Origin: Hyphomicrobium sp. 12-62-95
GTDB lineage: Bacteria; Pseudomonadota; Alphaproteobacteria; Rhizobiales; Hyphomicrobiaceae
Assembly: GCA_002279935.1 (NCBI GenBank)
Contig: NCCZ01000022.1
Coordinates: forward strand, 1-64,000
Length of the DNA: 64,000 nt
Reading direction: 5' to 3'
A program made the position numbers and the translations under genes. The notes under the pieces are model-generated. The model was not told the DNA's origin. It ran no database searches and worked only from the letters and a program-made list of their open reading frames with translations. Below, piece by piece: positions 25,756 to 34,492 of this stretch (the stretch's first letter is position 1; every line of letters begins with the position of its first letter).

Positions 25756-26511
25756 GTGACTTCCGCTCAGCTTCCTCTTAAAGGGCGCCTTGCCCTCGTC
25801 ACCGGCGCGACGCGCGGCCTCGGCCGGGCGATCGCGGTTTCTTATGCGAAGGCCGGCGCGCATGTGATTGCCGTCGGGCGCACGCAAGGGGCGCTGGAGG
25901 ACCTCGACGACGAGATCCAGAAAGTCGGCGAACCCGCGACGCTGCTGACGCTCGATTTGCGCAAGGGCGACAAGATCGACGGACTGGGGCCGACGATCTA
26001 TGAGCGCTGGGGCAAGCTCGACATTTTTGTCGGCAACGCCGCCATGCTGGGGCCGCTGTCGCCGCTGCCGCATGTCACGGCGGACGCTTGGCAGCATGTG
26101 ATCGACGTGAATCTGACGGCGAACTGGCGGCTGATCCGCACGCTCGATCCACTTTTGAAATTGTCAGACGCGGGGCGGGTGATCCTCGTGTCGTCGGGGG
26201 CGGCCGAGGGGCGGTATGCGTACTGGGGCCCGTACGCCGTGTCGAAAGCCGGTGTCGAATGCATGGGGAAGATGTACGCGGCCGAATGCGAGAATTCGCC
26301 CGTGCGCGTTTCGATCGTCAACCCTGGTGCCACTCGGACCGCGATGCGCGCGAAAGCGTTCCCGGGCGAGGACCCGATGACGTTGCCGGCGCCGGAGGAT
26401 GTGGCGCCGCTGTTTTTGGAGCTGGCGCGCCCCCAGAGCACCGTGCACGGCGAGATCGTGCGCTACCGCGAGTGGATCGCGGCGCAGGCGACTGCGGCGG
26501 CTGCGACGTAG
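25756..26511 (+). CDS. Short-chain dehydrogenase/reductase
   Basis: 251 residues with a GTG start. A classical SDR: nucleotide motif VTGATRGLGRAIAVSYAKAG (about 13-32), NAAM (about 95), the catalytic Ser in ILVSSGAAEG and the Tyr/Lys pair in YAVSKAG (about 160-166), then NPGATRTAMR. It probably oxidises or reduces an alcohol/ketone with NAD(P). The substrate cannot be told. It lies 58 bases after purF and converges on the metallo-beta-lactamase-fold gene. Confidence 0.9.
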   Translation: MTSAQLPLKGRLALVTGATRGLGRAIAVSYAKAGAHVIAVGRTQGALEDLDDEIQKVGEPATLLTLDLRKGDKIDGLGPTIYERWGKLDIFVGNAAMLGPLSPLPHVTADAWQHVIDVNLTANWRLIRTLDPLLKLSDAGRVILVSSGAAEGRYAYWGPYAVSKAGVECMGKMYAAECENSPVRVSIVNPGATRTAMRAKAFPGEDPMTLPAPEDVAPLFLELARPQSTVHGEIVRYREWIAAQATAAAAT

Positions 26512-26517
26512 CGCCGG

Positions 26518-27318
26518 CTATCCCTTCACCTCGATGACCATGCCATCGTAGGCGGGCTCAACGTTGGGCGGGAGTTCGGCTGCGAGTTTGGCGTAGTCGA
26601 GGTCGCTCGTCATGTGGGTGAGGATGGCGCGTTGGGGCTTCAGGCGTTCGATCCATTTGAGCGCGTCGGAGACGCTGAAGTGGCTCTCGTGCCGGGTGTA
26701 GCGCAGCGCATCGACAATCCAGACATCGAGGCCTTCCAGGAGCGGGATCGACGCTTCCGGCAGATCGGAGATATCGGGCGAGTAGGCGATGGATCCGAAG
26801 CGGAAGCCGAGCGAGGCGATGTCGCCGTGGATTTGCGGAACGGCTTGGATGTCGAGCGCACAGTTGACGCCCGGGATCCGGATTTTGCCGTTGGCTGGAA
26901 TATCGGCGGGCTTCAAGATCGGGTGATAGCCCGAGCCCGGCTGCTGCTCGAAGCAGTAGTTGAAACGGCCGACGATGCTGTCGCGCGTGGGCGCATCGAA
27001 GTGGCAGGTGACCTTCGATTTCATCGCATAGGCGACCATGCGCAGGTCGTCGATGCCGTGGGTGTGGTCGGCGTGATCATGCGTGTAGAGGACGCCGTCG
27101 AGATGGGTGACGCGCGCATCAAGAAGCTGTTCGCGGAGGTCGGCGGGGGTGTCCACGAGGACATTGGTGAAGCCGTTCGCGGCGATTTTTTCGGCAAGCA
27201 CCGCGCAGCGGCGGCGGCGGTTCTTCGGATTGGCGGGATCGCAGGCGCCCCAGATAGGGCCGAGGCGGGGCACGCCGCCGGACGAGCCGCAGCCCAGAAT
27301 CGTCAGGCGGATGGTCAT
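26518..27318 (-). CDS. Metallo-beta-lactamase-fold phosphodiesterase (PhnP-like)
   Basis: 266 residues from the ATG at 27318. The metal site is visible as THDHADHTHGIDDLR (about 78-92, HxHxDH), with a downstream IVDALRYTRHESHFSV and a late His in ILTHMTSDLDY. The N-terminus MTIRLTILGCGSSGGVPRLG is typical of the PhnP/YycJ-like group, which cleaves cyclic phosphodiesters. It belongs to the conserved tatD-MBL end of the tmk-holB-metG run. Because of a deletion in tatD, this frame is also joined without a stop to the TatD N-terminal part, giving one open frame of 514 codons (26518-28062). Confidence 0.88.
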   Translation of the reverse strand: MTIRLTILGCGSSGGVPRLGPIWGACDPANPKNRRRRCAVLAEKIAANGFTNVLVDTPADLREQLLDARVTHLDGVLYTHDHADHTHGIDDLRMVAYAMKSKVTCHFDAPTRDSIVGRFNYCFEQQPGSGYHPILKPADIPANGKIRIPGVNCALDIQAVPQIHGDIASLGFRFGSIAYSPDISDLPEASIPLLEGLDVWIVDALRYTRHESHFSVSDALKWIERLKPQRAILTHMTSDLDYAKLAAELPPNVEPAYDGMVIEVKG

Positions 27319-28062
27319 GCCGCGGCTCCGGGACGGGGAACCTTCTGATAGAGGCGGAAGAAGTTGTCGGTCGTCGCGCGGGCGAAGTACGACGTAGGCC
27401 GGTTCGTTCTGCTTGCCGCGATAGGGTTCGGGCGCAAGGTAGGGCGCGTCGGTTTCGACGAGGATGCGATCCAAGGGCACGGCGTTGGCGATGGCGCGCA
27501 GCTCCTCATTTTTCTTGAAGCTGACGACGCCGGAGAAGGAGACGTAGACGCCGAGGTCGACGGCGCGCAGGGCGAGGTCACGGCCGCCTGTGAAGCAATG
27601 CAGAACGGCAGGAAACGGGCCTTTGGCGTGTTCCTCTTCGAGGATGGCGATGGTGTCGGCATCGGCATCGCGGGTGTGGATTTCGAGCGGCAGTCCGGTC
27701 ATGCGGGCGGCTGCAATGTGCGTGCGGAAGCCTTGCGCCTGGGCCTCGGGCGTTGAGTGTTTGTAATAGTAGTCGAGGCCGGCTTCGCCGATGCCGACGA
27801 TCTTGGGGTGCTCGGCATAGCTGGCGAGATCGACGGCGGTGACGTCCAGTTCTTCGTGAGCGTAGTGGGGGTGTGTTCCGACCGTGCCGTAGACCGTGTC
27901 GTAGCGATCGACGACGGAGATCAGGTGGGGGAACTTGGCGACGCGGGTGGAGATGTTGACCATCAGACCGACGCCGGCCGCGTGCGCGCGGGCGACGACG
28001 CCGTCGAGGTCGCTGGCGAATTCGGGCCGGTCGATATGGCAGTGGTGATCAACGAGCAGCAT
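27315..28062 (-). CDS. TatD-family nuclease with an internal deletion/frameshift near its C-terminus
   Basis: The frame starts MLLVDHHCHIDRPEFASDLD with the metal site HCHID and continues with the TatD features VGIGEAGLDYYY, LEIHTRDAD, LHCFTGG and LVETDAPYLAPEPYRG. After NEPAYVV the frame changes. The normal C-terminal end, ARATTDNFFRLYQKVPRP, is present but in another frame that stops at 27315 with the usual ATGA overlap onto the MBL gene. About 15-18 codons that normally lie between these pieces are missing, with the break near 27387-27393. The result is a TatD lacking its last helix and reading on into the MBL protein. It may be a real fusion, an inactivated tatD or an assembly fault. Confidence 0.75.
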
Positions 28063-28063
28063 C

Positions 28064-29722
28064 TTAAGTGCCGTCCTCGGATTTGGACTTTTGCCGGTTG
28101 GCTTCTTTCTTGGCTTTTTTGGCGGCCTTGGCGGCTTCCTGCTCTTCCGCCGAGATGGAGCCGCTCTTCTTGGCGTCGGCCGCAGATGGATCGACGTAGC
28201 GCGGGAAGACGCCTTGCGGCTCGGGCAGCTGCGTGCCGGGCTTGAGGCGGCCAGCGGGTCCGAGCGCTGCGAAAGTCCGCTGGGCGGGATCGGTGAGCGC
28301 CAGGAGGCTCAAAAGCTTGTCGGCGGACGCGGGCATGACCGGCTGCACAAGGATGGCGAGCTGGCGGACGACTTCGGCGGTGACGTAGAGGATCGTGCCC
28401 TTGCGCTCGTCGGTCAGCGCCTTGTCGAAGGGCTTTTCGCTGGCGAAATAGCGGTCGCCTTCGCCGACGACATCCCAGATGGCATCTAGCCAGGTTTTAA
28501 TGGCCTGCTTATCCATGGCCTCGCGGGCAATCGCGTAGAGCGCGTCGGCTTTGGCGAGGAGGGCCTTGTCGGAATCGGTCAGATCGACGGGTGGAGGGAG
28601 GACGCCGCCAAAGCCCTTCCAAATCATGGAGAGGCAGCGCTGGGCAAGGTTGCCCAAGCCGTTGGCGAGATCGGCGTTGATGCGAGCGGCAATCGTTTCG
28701 GGCGAATAGCTGCCGTCGGACCCGAAGACGACTTCGCGTAGGAAATAATAGCGGACTTGATCGAGGCCGTAGTGCTCCACGAGCGCAAAGGGATCGACGA
28801 CGTTGCCGACCGACTTCGACATCTTCTCGCCCTTGTTGAACAGGAAGCCGTGGCCGAAGACGCGTCCGGGTAGCGCGACTCCGGCGCTCATCAGGAAGGC
28901 TGGCCAATAGATGGCGTGGAAGCGGACGATATCCTTCCCGATGACGTGGACGTTGCAAGGCCAGAAGTCCTGCCGTTGTTCACCGCCTCCGAAGATGCCG
29001 GTCGCGGTGCAGTAGTTGTTCAGCGCATCGACCCAGACATACATGACGTGGCCGGGATGGCCGGGGACGGGAATGCCCCAGTCGAGCGTCGTGCGCGAAA
29101 TGGAGAGATCTTCCAGGCCGGAGCGGATGAAACTCACGACCTCGTTGCGGCGCTCGGCGGGCAGAATGAAATCGGGGTTGGCCTCGATGTGGGCGAGCAG
29201 TGGCTCTTGATATTTGGAGAGGCGGAAGAAGAACGTTTCTTCTTCCTGCCATGTCACTTCGGTGCCGGTGGGCGTGGCATAGCGCTGGCCGTCGTCGCGG
29301 ACTTCGGTTTCGGCTTCCTTGTAGTAGGTCTCATCGCGGACGGAGTACCAGCCGCCGTACTTTTTCAGGTAGATGTCACCGGCGGCCTCCATGCGGCGCC
29401 AGAGTTCCTGGCAGCTGTCATAGTGGCGCGGTTCGGTGGTGCGGATGAAATCGTCGTTGGAGAGATTGAGCATGCCGGCCATGTCGCGGAAGCGGGCCGA
29501 ATTGCGGTCGGCCAGTTCGCGCGGGGTGATGCCGTCCTTGGCGGCGGTCTGCTTCATCTTCAAGCCATGTTCGTCGGTGCCGGTGAGGAAGAAGACTTCC
29601 TTGCCGTCGAGGCGCTCGAAGCGGGCGATCGCGTCGGTGGCGATGGCCTCATAGGCGTGGCCAATGTGGGGCGCGCCGTTGGGGTAGGAGATCGCAGTCG
29701 TGATGTAGAAGCGTGTGCTCAT
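28064..29722 (-). CDS. metG: Methionyl-tRNA synthetase
   Basis: 552 residues. Class I signature HIGH lies in NGAPHIGHAYEAIATDA (about 14-30) and KMSKS in NKGEKMSKSVGNVVDPFAL (near residue 298). TGTDEHGLKMKQTA marks the short, zinc-knuckle-free MetRS type, and the C-terminal tRNA-binding domain of the E. coli enzyme is absent. The protein ends in a Lys/Ala-rich tail (KAAKKAKKEANRQKSK). It is part of the run holB-metG-tatD on the minus strand. Confidence 0.97.
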   Translation of the reverse strand: MSTRFYITTAISYPNGAPHIGHAYEAIATDAIARFERLDGKEVFFLTGTDEHGLKMKQTAAKDGITPRELADRNSARFRDMAGMLNLSNDDFIRTTEPRHYDSCQELWRRMEAAGDIYLKKYGGWYSVRDETYYKEAETEVRDDGQRYATPTGTEVTWQEEETFFFRLSKYQEPLLAHIEANPDFILPAERRNEVVSFIRSGLEDLSISRTTLDWGIPVPGHPGHVMYVWVDALNNYCTATGIFGGGEQRQDFWPCNVHVIGKDIVRFHAIYWPAFLMSAGVALPGRVFGHGFLFNKGEKMSKSVGNVVDPFALVEHYGLDQVRYYFLREVVFGSDGSYSPETIAARINADLANGLGNLAQRCLSMIWKGFGGVLPPPVDLTDSDKALLAKADALYAIAREAMDKQAIKTWLDAIWDVVGEGDRYFASEKPFDKALTDERKGTILYVTAEVVRQLAILVQPVMPASADKLLSLLALTDPAQRTFAALGPAGRLKPGTQLPEPQGVFPRYVDPSAADAKKSGSISAEEQEAAKAAKKAKKEANRQKSKSEDGT

Positions 29723-29809
29723 GGTCTTACCTCAGCTGGGCGCTCCGATCGGAACCAGAGCCGCACGAGCCCGCCGCTCACAGGGCTGTCTTGACTACGG
29801 AATAGCGCG

Positions 29810-30958
29810 TTAGGCCGGAGCCGCGCCGCGGGAGGTCTGCACGAGCCGTTGGAAGGTCAACAGGATCAGCGATTTGCGATCCAGGTTGTAGATCTCAGTG
29901 CTGGCCTTTTCGGCGACCGTGGTTTCCCACAGTTGGGCCCATGCCGCAAGCTGGTCCTGGGGCATCAGGCGGGCTGCGAGTTGGACCTCGGCTGGATCGC
30001 CCTCCCCGGTAGCCGCAGCACGGATGAGGCGGCCGAGGAGCCCCAAGAGCAATTCGAAGAAGAGCTCATATTTGGCTTCGGCGGCGTTGGAGGCCAGTTC
30101 GTCGCCGAGGGTATGGATTGGAAGCCAATCGATGCGGGGCAGCAGCGCGACGGCGGCCGCGATCTTGCGGTGGAGATCGAGCCCTTTGGCGGTGTGCAGC
30201 AGGAGGAAGCGGCGGACGCTGCCTTCCGAGAGGCGCGATAGGGTTTGCCATTCCTCTCCGGCGGGAAGCGCTGCTTCGGCGCCGGTGTCGTCGGCAGCAT
30301 TGAGGGCTTGGGCGATGGCCTTGCGCAAGGCGTCGTCGGGAAGTGGTGCGCAGGCGAGCGTGCGGCAGCGGGAGCGGATCGTTGGCAACAGGCGGTCAGG
30401 TGCGGAGGAGATGAGAAGGAAAACCGTGCGCTTGGGCGGCTCTTCCAATGACTTCAGTAGGGCGTTGGCGGCGTTGGCATTCAATTCGTCGACGGGATCG
30501 ACGATGACGACGCGCCAGCCCTCCCCTGCCCCCATACCGAGGAAGCCTTTCAAGCGGCGGACCTCGTCGACGGTAATTTCCGATTTCAACTTTTTGGTCT
30601 TGAAGTCGTAAGGGCGGCGCAGGACCAGCAATTCGGGATGCGCGAGGTTGGCGACAAGGCGGGCGGCGGTGGTGGCGGGATCGATATCGAGCGAACCGCC
30701 GAACATGTCGCGCTCGCTGTCACTGGCGAAGAGGAACCGCGCGATGCGATAGGCGAGTGTCGCCTTGCCGATGCCCGGTGGGCCGGTGACGATCCAGGCG
30801 TGGTGCAGGCGGCCGGAATTGAAGGCGTCGAGAAAGCCCTGCTCGGCCTGTGCCTGGCCATAGAGCCGCCCGGTGTGGCGGGGCGATGGAAAGCCGTCGA
30901 GCTTGTCGGGCTCGGGCAGCAGTTCCGTTTCGGCGGCAAGGGCGGTCGCGCGGGCCAT
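29810..30958 (-). CDS. holB: DNA polymerase III subunit delta'
   Basis: 382 residues. Clamp-loader AAA+ fold with a P-loop-like GPPGIGKATLAYRIARF (about 58-74), the segment VVIVDPVDELNANAANALLKSLEEPP (in two motifs) and the SRC-like sensor TIRSRCRTLACAPL. It loads the sliding clamp together with DnaX and HolA. It starts three bases after the tmk stop, consistent with one message. Confidence 0.93.
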   Translation of the reverse strand: MARATALAAETELLPEPDKLDGFPSPRHTGRLYGQAQAEQGFLDAFNSGRLHHAWIVTGPPGIGKATLAYRIARFLFASDSERDMFGGSLDIDPATTAARLVANLAHPELLVLRRPYDFKTKKLKSEITVDEVRRLKGFLGMGAGEGWRVVIVDPVDELNANAANALLKSLEEPPKRTVFLLISSAPDRLLPTIRSRCRTLACAPLPDDALRKAIAQALNAADDTGAEAALPAGEEWQTLSRLSEGSVRRFLLLHTAKGLDLHRKIAAAVALLPRIDWLPIHTLGDELASNAAEAKYELFFELLLGLLGRLIRAAATGEGDPAEVQLAARLMPQDQLAAWAQLWETTVAEKASTEIYNLDRKSLILLTFQRLVQTSRGAAPA

Positions 30959-30961
30959 GGC

Positions 30962-31657
30962 TTAGCGCGCCTCGGTGAACAGGCGGCTTTCAACGGCGGC
31001 AAAGACATTGCGCGCGACATCGTCGGGTGAGCTCTGACCATCGACGACGACGCAGCGCTGCGGTTCGAGACGGGCGATTTCGAGGAAGCCTTCGCGGAGT
31101 TTTTTGTGGAAGTCGAGGCCGCGGGATTCGAAGCGATCAGCAAGAAGCCCGCGCGGTTGCTTGGGGATCTTCTCGCTCGGGGCCTGGGCGGCGGGGGACG
31201 GGTTGAGGCGCAGTGCGGCGCGGGCCAGACCAATCTCGGCGGGGATGTCGACGACGATGGTGAGGTCGGGTTTGGTGTGCTGAACGATGATGAGTTCGAG
31301 GGCTTCGAGGAGACGCGGTTCGACGCGGCCGGCGTAGCCTTGGTAAACGCGGGTTGAATCGGAAAAGCGATCACAGATGACGACGTGACCGGCGGCGAGG
31401 GCGGGGCGTATCACCTGTTCGAGATGATCGGCGCGGGCGGAGGCAAAGAGGAGTGCTTCGGCCAGCGGCGAATGCTTCTCCAGGTTCGGATCGAGGATGA
31501 TGGCGCGCAGGCGTTCAGCGAACGGGGAGCCGCCCGGTTCGCGTGTGACGGTGACGGCGTGGCCGGCGGCGGTCAGACGGTCGGCGAGACGCTTGGCTTG
31601 GGTTGATTTGCCCGAGCCTTCGCCGCCTTCGAATGTAATGAACCAACCGGCCGTCAT
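30962..31657 (-). CDS. tmk: Thymidylate kinase
   Basis: 231 residues from the ATG at 31657 with AAAGGGG upstream; the frame is open to 31777 but overlaps dacC and is not family-like. It phosphorylates dTMP. Visible are the P-loop FEGGEGSGKSTQAKRLADRL, the DR(Y/F) motif in VICDRFSDSTRVYQG and a Pro/Ala-rich lid insertion (AALRLNPSPAAQAPSEK) followed by DRFESRGLDFHKKLR. It sits between dacC and holB in a conserved order. Confidence 0.95.
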   Translation of the reverse strand: MTAGWFITFEGGEGSGKSTQAKRLADRLTAAGHAVTVTREPGGSPFAERLRAIILDPNLEKHSPLAEALLFASARADHLEQVIRPALAAGHVVICDRFSDSTRVYQGYAGRVEPRLLEALELIIVQHTKPDLTIVVDIPAEIGLARAALRLNPSPAAQAPSEKIPKQPRGLLADRFESRGLDFHKKLREGFLEIARLEPQRCVVVDGQSSPDDVARNVFAAVESRLFTEAR

Positions 31658-31719
31658 TGCGCCCCTTTCTGCGGGCCGCGACGGGCCCGGGGCGCGACAT
31701 GACAGGCCCAAAGGGCGTT

Positions 31720-32937
31720 TTAGAGGTTGGCCCAGCGCAGCGCCAGAAAAACCAGACTGTCCATGCCGCGCCGCCACAGGTTGGCTGGCTCCACGTCCTC
31801 AGTAGCGACGAGGGGCACTTCTGTGGAGGCGTTGGAGGAGCTCGTCACGCGCAGGCGGGCGATCTCGTCGCCTTTTTTGACGGGCGGCTTGAGGGGGCCG
31901 TTGTAGACGATTTCGGCGCGCAGCTTCTGGTTGGCTGGGAAGCGCGGCAGGACGACGTTTAACGGTCCCCCGCCTTTGGCGCTGAGGGGGACGTAGAACT
32001 GGGTGCCGCCCCAGATGCGGGCGTGGCCGACTTCCTCATCGGCATCGAACAGCGTGAACTTGGCGAAGCTGCGCTGGCCCCACTCGAGCAGGCGGCGGGC
32101 TTCTTCGCGCCGCTCCTTTTCATCGGCGAGGCCCATGACCACGCCAATGAGGCGGCGGCCTTCGCTGACCGACGATACGACGATCCCGTAGCCCGCTTCC
32201 TTGGTGTGGCCGGTTTTGAGGCCATCCACGCCCAGAGCGTCATCGCCGAGGAGAGGATTGCGGTTGAAAAATTTGTGCTTGCGGTAGGGGAACTCGCGCT
32301 GGGCAAAGATTTTGTAGTGCTCGGGATGCTCGCGGATGATGTGGCGGGCCAGGATGGCAAGCTCGCGCGCGGTCATCAGGTGTTCTGGATCGTGCAAGCC
32401 CGTGGAATTGCGGAACGTGGACTTGGCGAGCCCGATGCGGCGAGCTTCGGCCTCCATCATTTTTGCAAAGCCTTGTTCGCTGCCGCCAAGTGCTTCAGCG
32501 ACCGCGATGGATGCATCGTTGCCCGACTGCACGATGATGCCCTGGATGAGTTCATCGACCCGGGCCCGGGTATTGATGGGCACGAACATGGCCGACGTGC
32601 CCGACGGGGCGCCGCCCGTGCGCCAGGCGTATTCGCTCATCAGAAATTCGTCTTCGGGCTTGACCTTGCCCTGCTTCATCGCCTGGAACAGCACTTCCAG
32701 GGTCATGAGTTTGCTCATGCTTGCGGGCGGCGCCAGTTCATCCGCATTCTGCTGATAGAGAACTGCACCGCTGTCGGCGTCCATCAGAATGGCGCGCTTG
32801 GCGCGCGTGACGAATTCGCCGGAGGCCTGCGCCAAAGCGGGGGTGGCAGATGTCAGGGTCTCAATCGCAAAGGCCGCGACGGCGACCATGATAAGCGCCG
32901 CCAACCGGACCAGTGATCGTGTTGCCGTGAGCCCCAC
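31720..32937 (-). CDS. dacC: D-alanyl-D-alanine carboxypeptidase (PBP5/6 type)
   Basis: 405 residues with a signal peptide ending ATPALAQAS. Penicillin-binding motifs are PPASMSKLMTLEVLF (SxxK), IVQSGNDASIAVAEALGG (SxN) and GLKTGHTKEAGYG (KTG). A C-terminal beta domain and the final amphipathic helix RRGMDSLVFLALRWANL would attach it to the outer face of the inner membrane. It trims pentapeptides in peptidoglycan. It probably opens the dacC-tmk-holB-metG-tatD message. The symbol follows common usage in this order of bacteria. Confidence 0.93.
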   Translation of the reverse strand: MGLTATRSLVRLAALIMVAVAAFAIETLTSATPALAQASGEFVTRAKRAILMDADSGAVLYQQNADELAPPASMSKLMTLEVLFQAMKQGKVKPEDEFLMSEYAWRTGGAPSGTSAMFVPINTRARVDELIQGIIVQSGNDASIAVAEALGGSEQGFAKMMEAEARRIGLAKSTFRNSTGLHDPEHLMTARELAILARHIIREHPEHYKIFAQREFPYRKHKFFNRNPLLGDDALGVDGLKTGHTKEAGYGIVVSSVSEGRRLIGVVMGLADEKERREEARRLLEWGQRSFAKFTLFDADEEVGHARIWGGTQFYVPLSAKGGGPLNVVLPRFPANQKLRAEIVYNGPLKPPVKKGDEIARLRVTSSSNASTEVPLVATEDVEPANLWRRGMDSLVFLALRWANL

Positions 32938-33082
32938 GCGTTTTGCTCCCCGAGACGGTCATCTTGCGCAAATAAACGCGAAACTGTTGTGCAGCTTTAT
33001 GGAAGGCGGCGGACGGGTGGTCAACCGCGTTCGGGCACGATGTGGACAACTGCTGCGTGCGCGCGGGCGAGGATTGTGGCGG

Positions 33083-33799
33083 TTAGGGTTCGCCGCCCAA
33101 ACTCGAACGGCGGTGATCCATGAACGACCAGTCGCTGTCCGTCGGGGCAGGAGGTTGGCGGCGCGGGGGCAGCGGGGCGTACGCCGATCCGGCGTTTGTA
33201 GCCACGCGGTTGCCGCTCGACCAGGGTTGGCTTGCCAGGAATTGGCGTTCGCGGCGATCGTCGCCGTTCATCGGTGCCTTCCCGGCATAGCGCACGCGCA
33301 CGCGGCCAAGCCCCTTGCCCTTGGTTCCTAGCGCATTGGCGGCAGCGCGGGAGAGATCGATAACGCGATTGCCGATGTAGGGTCCGCGATCGTTGACGCG
33401 CAGGAGGACCGTGCGGCCGTTTTCGAGGTTGGTAACGTAGACATAGGTGGGCAGCGGCAGGGTCGGATGCGCGGCCGACAGGCGGTTCATGTCGTAGATT
33501 TCGCCGTTGGCCGTCTTGCGGCCGTGGAAGTCATCGCCGTACCAGGAGGCGATGCCGACTTCGTCGAGGCCGGGTTGGTGGCGCGGTGTGTACCAGCGGC
33601 CGCCGATGACATACGGCTTGCCCAACTTGTAGTGACCACCGCCTTTGGGGATCCTGTCATTGGGGCCGTAGACGCGCTGGCTGGAACTGACGCCCCATTT
33701 GGGGTCGGGTCCGCCGGACGAGCAGGCACTCAGGAGCACAGGCGCGAACACGGCTATGACGGCCGCGCGAACGGCGGCGTGAGGTGAGAGGGTACGCAC
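33083..33799 (-). CDS. rlpA: Septal ring lytic transglycosylase-like lipoprotein RlpA
   Basis: 238 residues with a lipoprotein signal (VLLSACSSGG, lipobox Cys 26). The double-psi beta-barrel domain shows GIASWYGDDFHGRKTANGE and VLLRVNDRGPYIGNRVIDLS with the catalytic-type Asp. There is no C-terminal SPOR domain; the protein ends in a Pro/Arg-rich tail. RlpA cleaves naked glycan strands during cell separation. It precedes dacC on the same strand, separated by 145 bases. Confidence 0.92.
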   Translation of the reverse strand: MRTLSPHAAVRAAVIAVFAPVLLSACSSGGPDPKWGVSSSQRVYGPNDRIPKGGGHYKLGKPYVIGGRWYTPRHQPGLDEVGIASWYGDDFHGRKTANGEIYDMNRLSAAHPTLPLPTYVYVTNLENGRTVLLRVNDRGPYIGNRVIDLSRAAANALGTKGKGLGRVRVRYAGKAPMNGDDRRERQFLASQPWSSGNRVATNAGSAYAPLPPRRQPPAPTDSDWSFMDHRRSSLGGEP

Positions 33800-33935
33800 G
33801 ACAGAATTCCCACTGAGCCGGCCCCAACCGCCGGCAAATGTCCGATCCGTGTGACCTTGGCAGGTCCGCGCGGCCGGGCTTCGGCCGGATCGTGGCGAAT
33901 TATGCTTAGGATCGGGTAAATGTAGGCCTTTTCTG

Positions 33936-34026
33936 GCTCACGCGCTGACGGCGCTCCGCGGGGGCGCGCTTTATGCTGGCCCACGCTCGGCAGGCCGGCG
34001 TGGGGCATGCCGCAGGTCGCCTTGCT
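33936..34026. repeat. Structured intergenic repeat, copy 1
   Basis: First of four related copies around the tRNA gene. It contains GCGCTCCGCGGGGGCGCGCTT and ends in GGTCGCCTTGCT; between them CCCACGCTCGGCAGGCCGGCGT gives an imperfect hairpin with TGGGG. Its first palindrome is degenerate compared with copy 2. Confidence 0.7.
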
Positions 34027-34036
34027 GGATTTTTCC

Positions 34037-34124
34037 GCTCACGCGCCCATGGGCGCTCCGCGGGGGCGCGCTTGATGCTTGCCCACACTCGGCAAGCCGG
34101 TGTGGGGCCGCGGGTCGCCTTGCT
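34037..34124. repeat. Structured intergenic repeat, copy 2
   Basis: Best-preserved copy. It has a perfect 14-base palindrome GCGCCCATGGGCGC (34043-34056), the GC-rich core, then a hairpin CCCACAC...GTGTGGG (34082-34106) and the end GGGTCGCCTTGCT. It is about 85% like copy 1 by eye. Confidence 0.75.
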
Positions 34125-34219
34125 CCCCGGGCCTGCGGCCCGAAGGTTTTCAGGGGTGAAAGTGGGTGGGGAAAGTCAGGCTTGAGGCGGGGGGCGGTGG
34201 CGCGTATAGGGGGCCGTCC

Positions 34220-34309
34220 GGAGGGATGGTCGAGTGGTTTAAGGCACCGGTCTTGAAAACCGGCGTGGGTGCAAGCTCACCGTGGGTTCGAATCCCACTC
34301 CCTCCGCCA
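34220..34309 (+). tRNA. tRNA-Ser (anticodon UGA)
   Basis: A 90-base class II tRNA with encoded CCA. Acceptor stem GGAGGGA (34220-34226) pairs with TCCCTCC (34299-34305), discriminator G at 34306. The anticodon loop CTTGAAA lies between the paired ACCGG/CCGG stem arms, giving anticodon TGA. A long variable arm and the TTCGAAT T-loop (34288-34294) follow. It reads UCA and related serine codons. Structured repeats lie on both sides. Confidence 0.95.
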
Positions 34310-34316
34310 CGTTATC

Positions 34317-34372
34317 GCTCATGCGCCCATGGGCGCTCCGCGGGGGCGGCGCTCGCGCCGGGTCGCGTTGCT
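34317..34372. repeat. Structured intergenic repeat, copy 3 (missing its hairpin)
   Basis: It starts eight bases after the tRNA. It keeps the perfect palindrome GCGCCCATGGGCGC (34323-34336) and the end GGGTCGCGTTGCT, but the CCCACAC/GTGTGGG hairpin is absent. Confidence 0.7.
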
Positions 34373-34375
34373 CCC

Positions 34376-34390
34376 GAGCCCTCCGGGCTC
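34376..34390 (+). terminator. Hairpin downstream of tRNA-Ser
   Basis: GAGCCC (34376-34381) and GGGCTC (34385-34390) form a perfect stem with a three-base loop, followed by TCTTCGCTT. A modest terminator for the tRNA transcript. Confidence 0.5.
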
Positions 34391-34426
34391 TCTTCGCTTG
34401 CGGGATGTCCACGCATCACTTGGGGG

Positions 34427-34492
34427 GCGCGGCGCTTGATACTGGCCCACACTCGGCAGGCCGGTGTGGGGTTCGCGCCGGGTCGCGTTGCT
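34427..34492. repeat. Structured intergenic repeat, copy 4 (hairpin half)
   Basis: Contains the second half of the unit: GCGCTTGATACTGG, the hairpin CCCACACTCGGCAGGCCGGT and the end GGGTCGCGTTGCT. It complements copy 3, as if one unit had been split by an insertion. Confidence 0.7.

Noticed and set aside
32023..32916. 297-codon open frame on the plus strand
   Set aside because: Antisense of dacC; it is a codon-mirror product.
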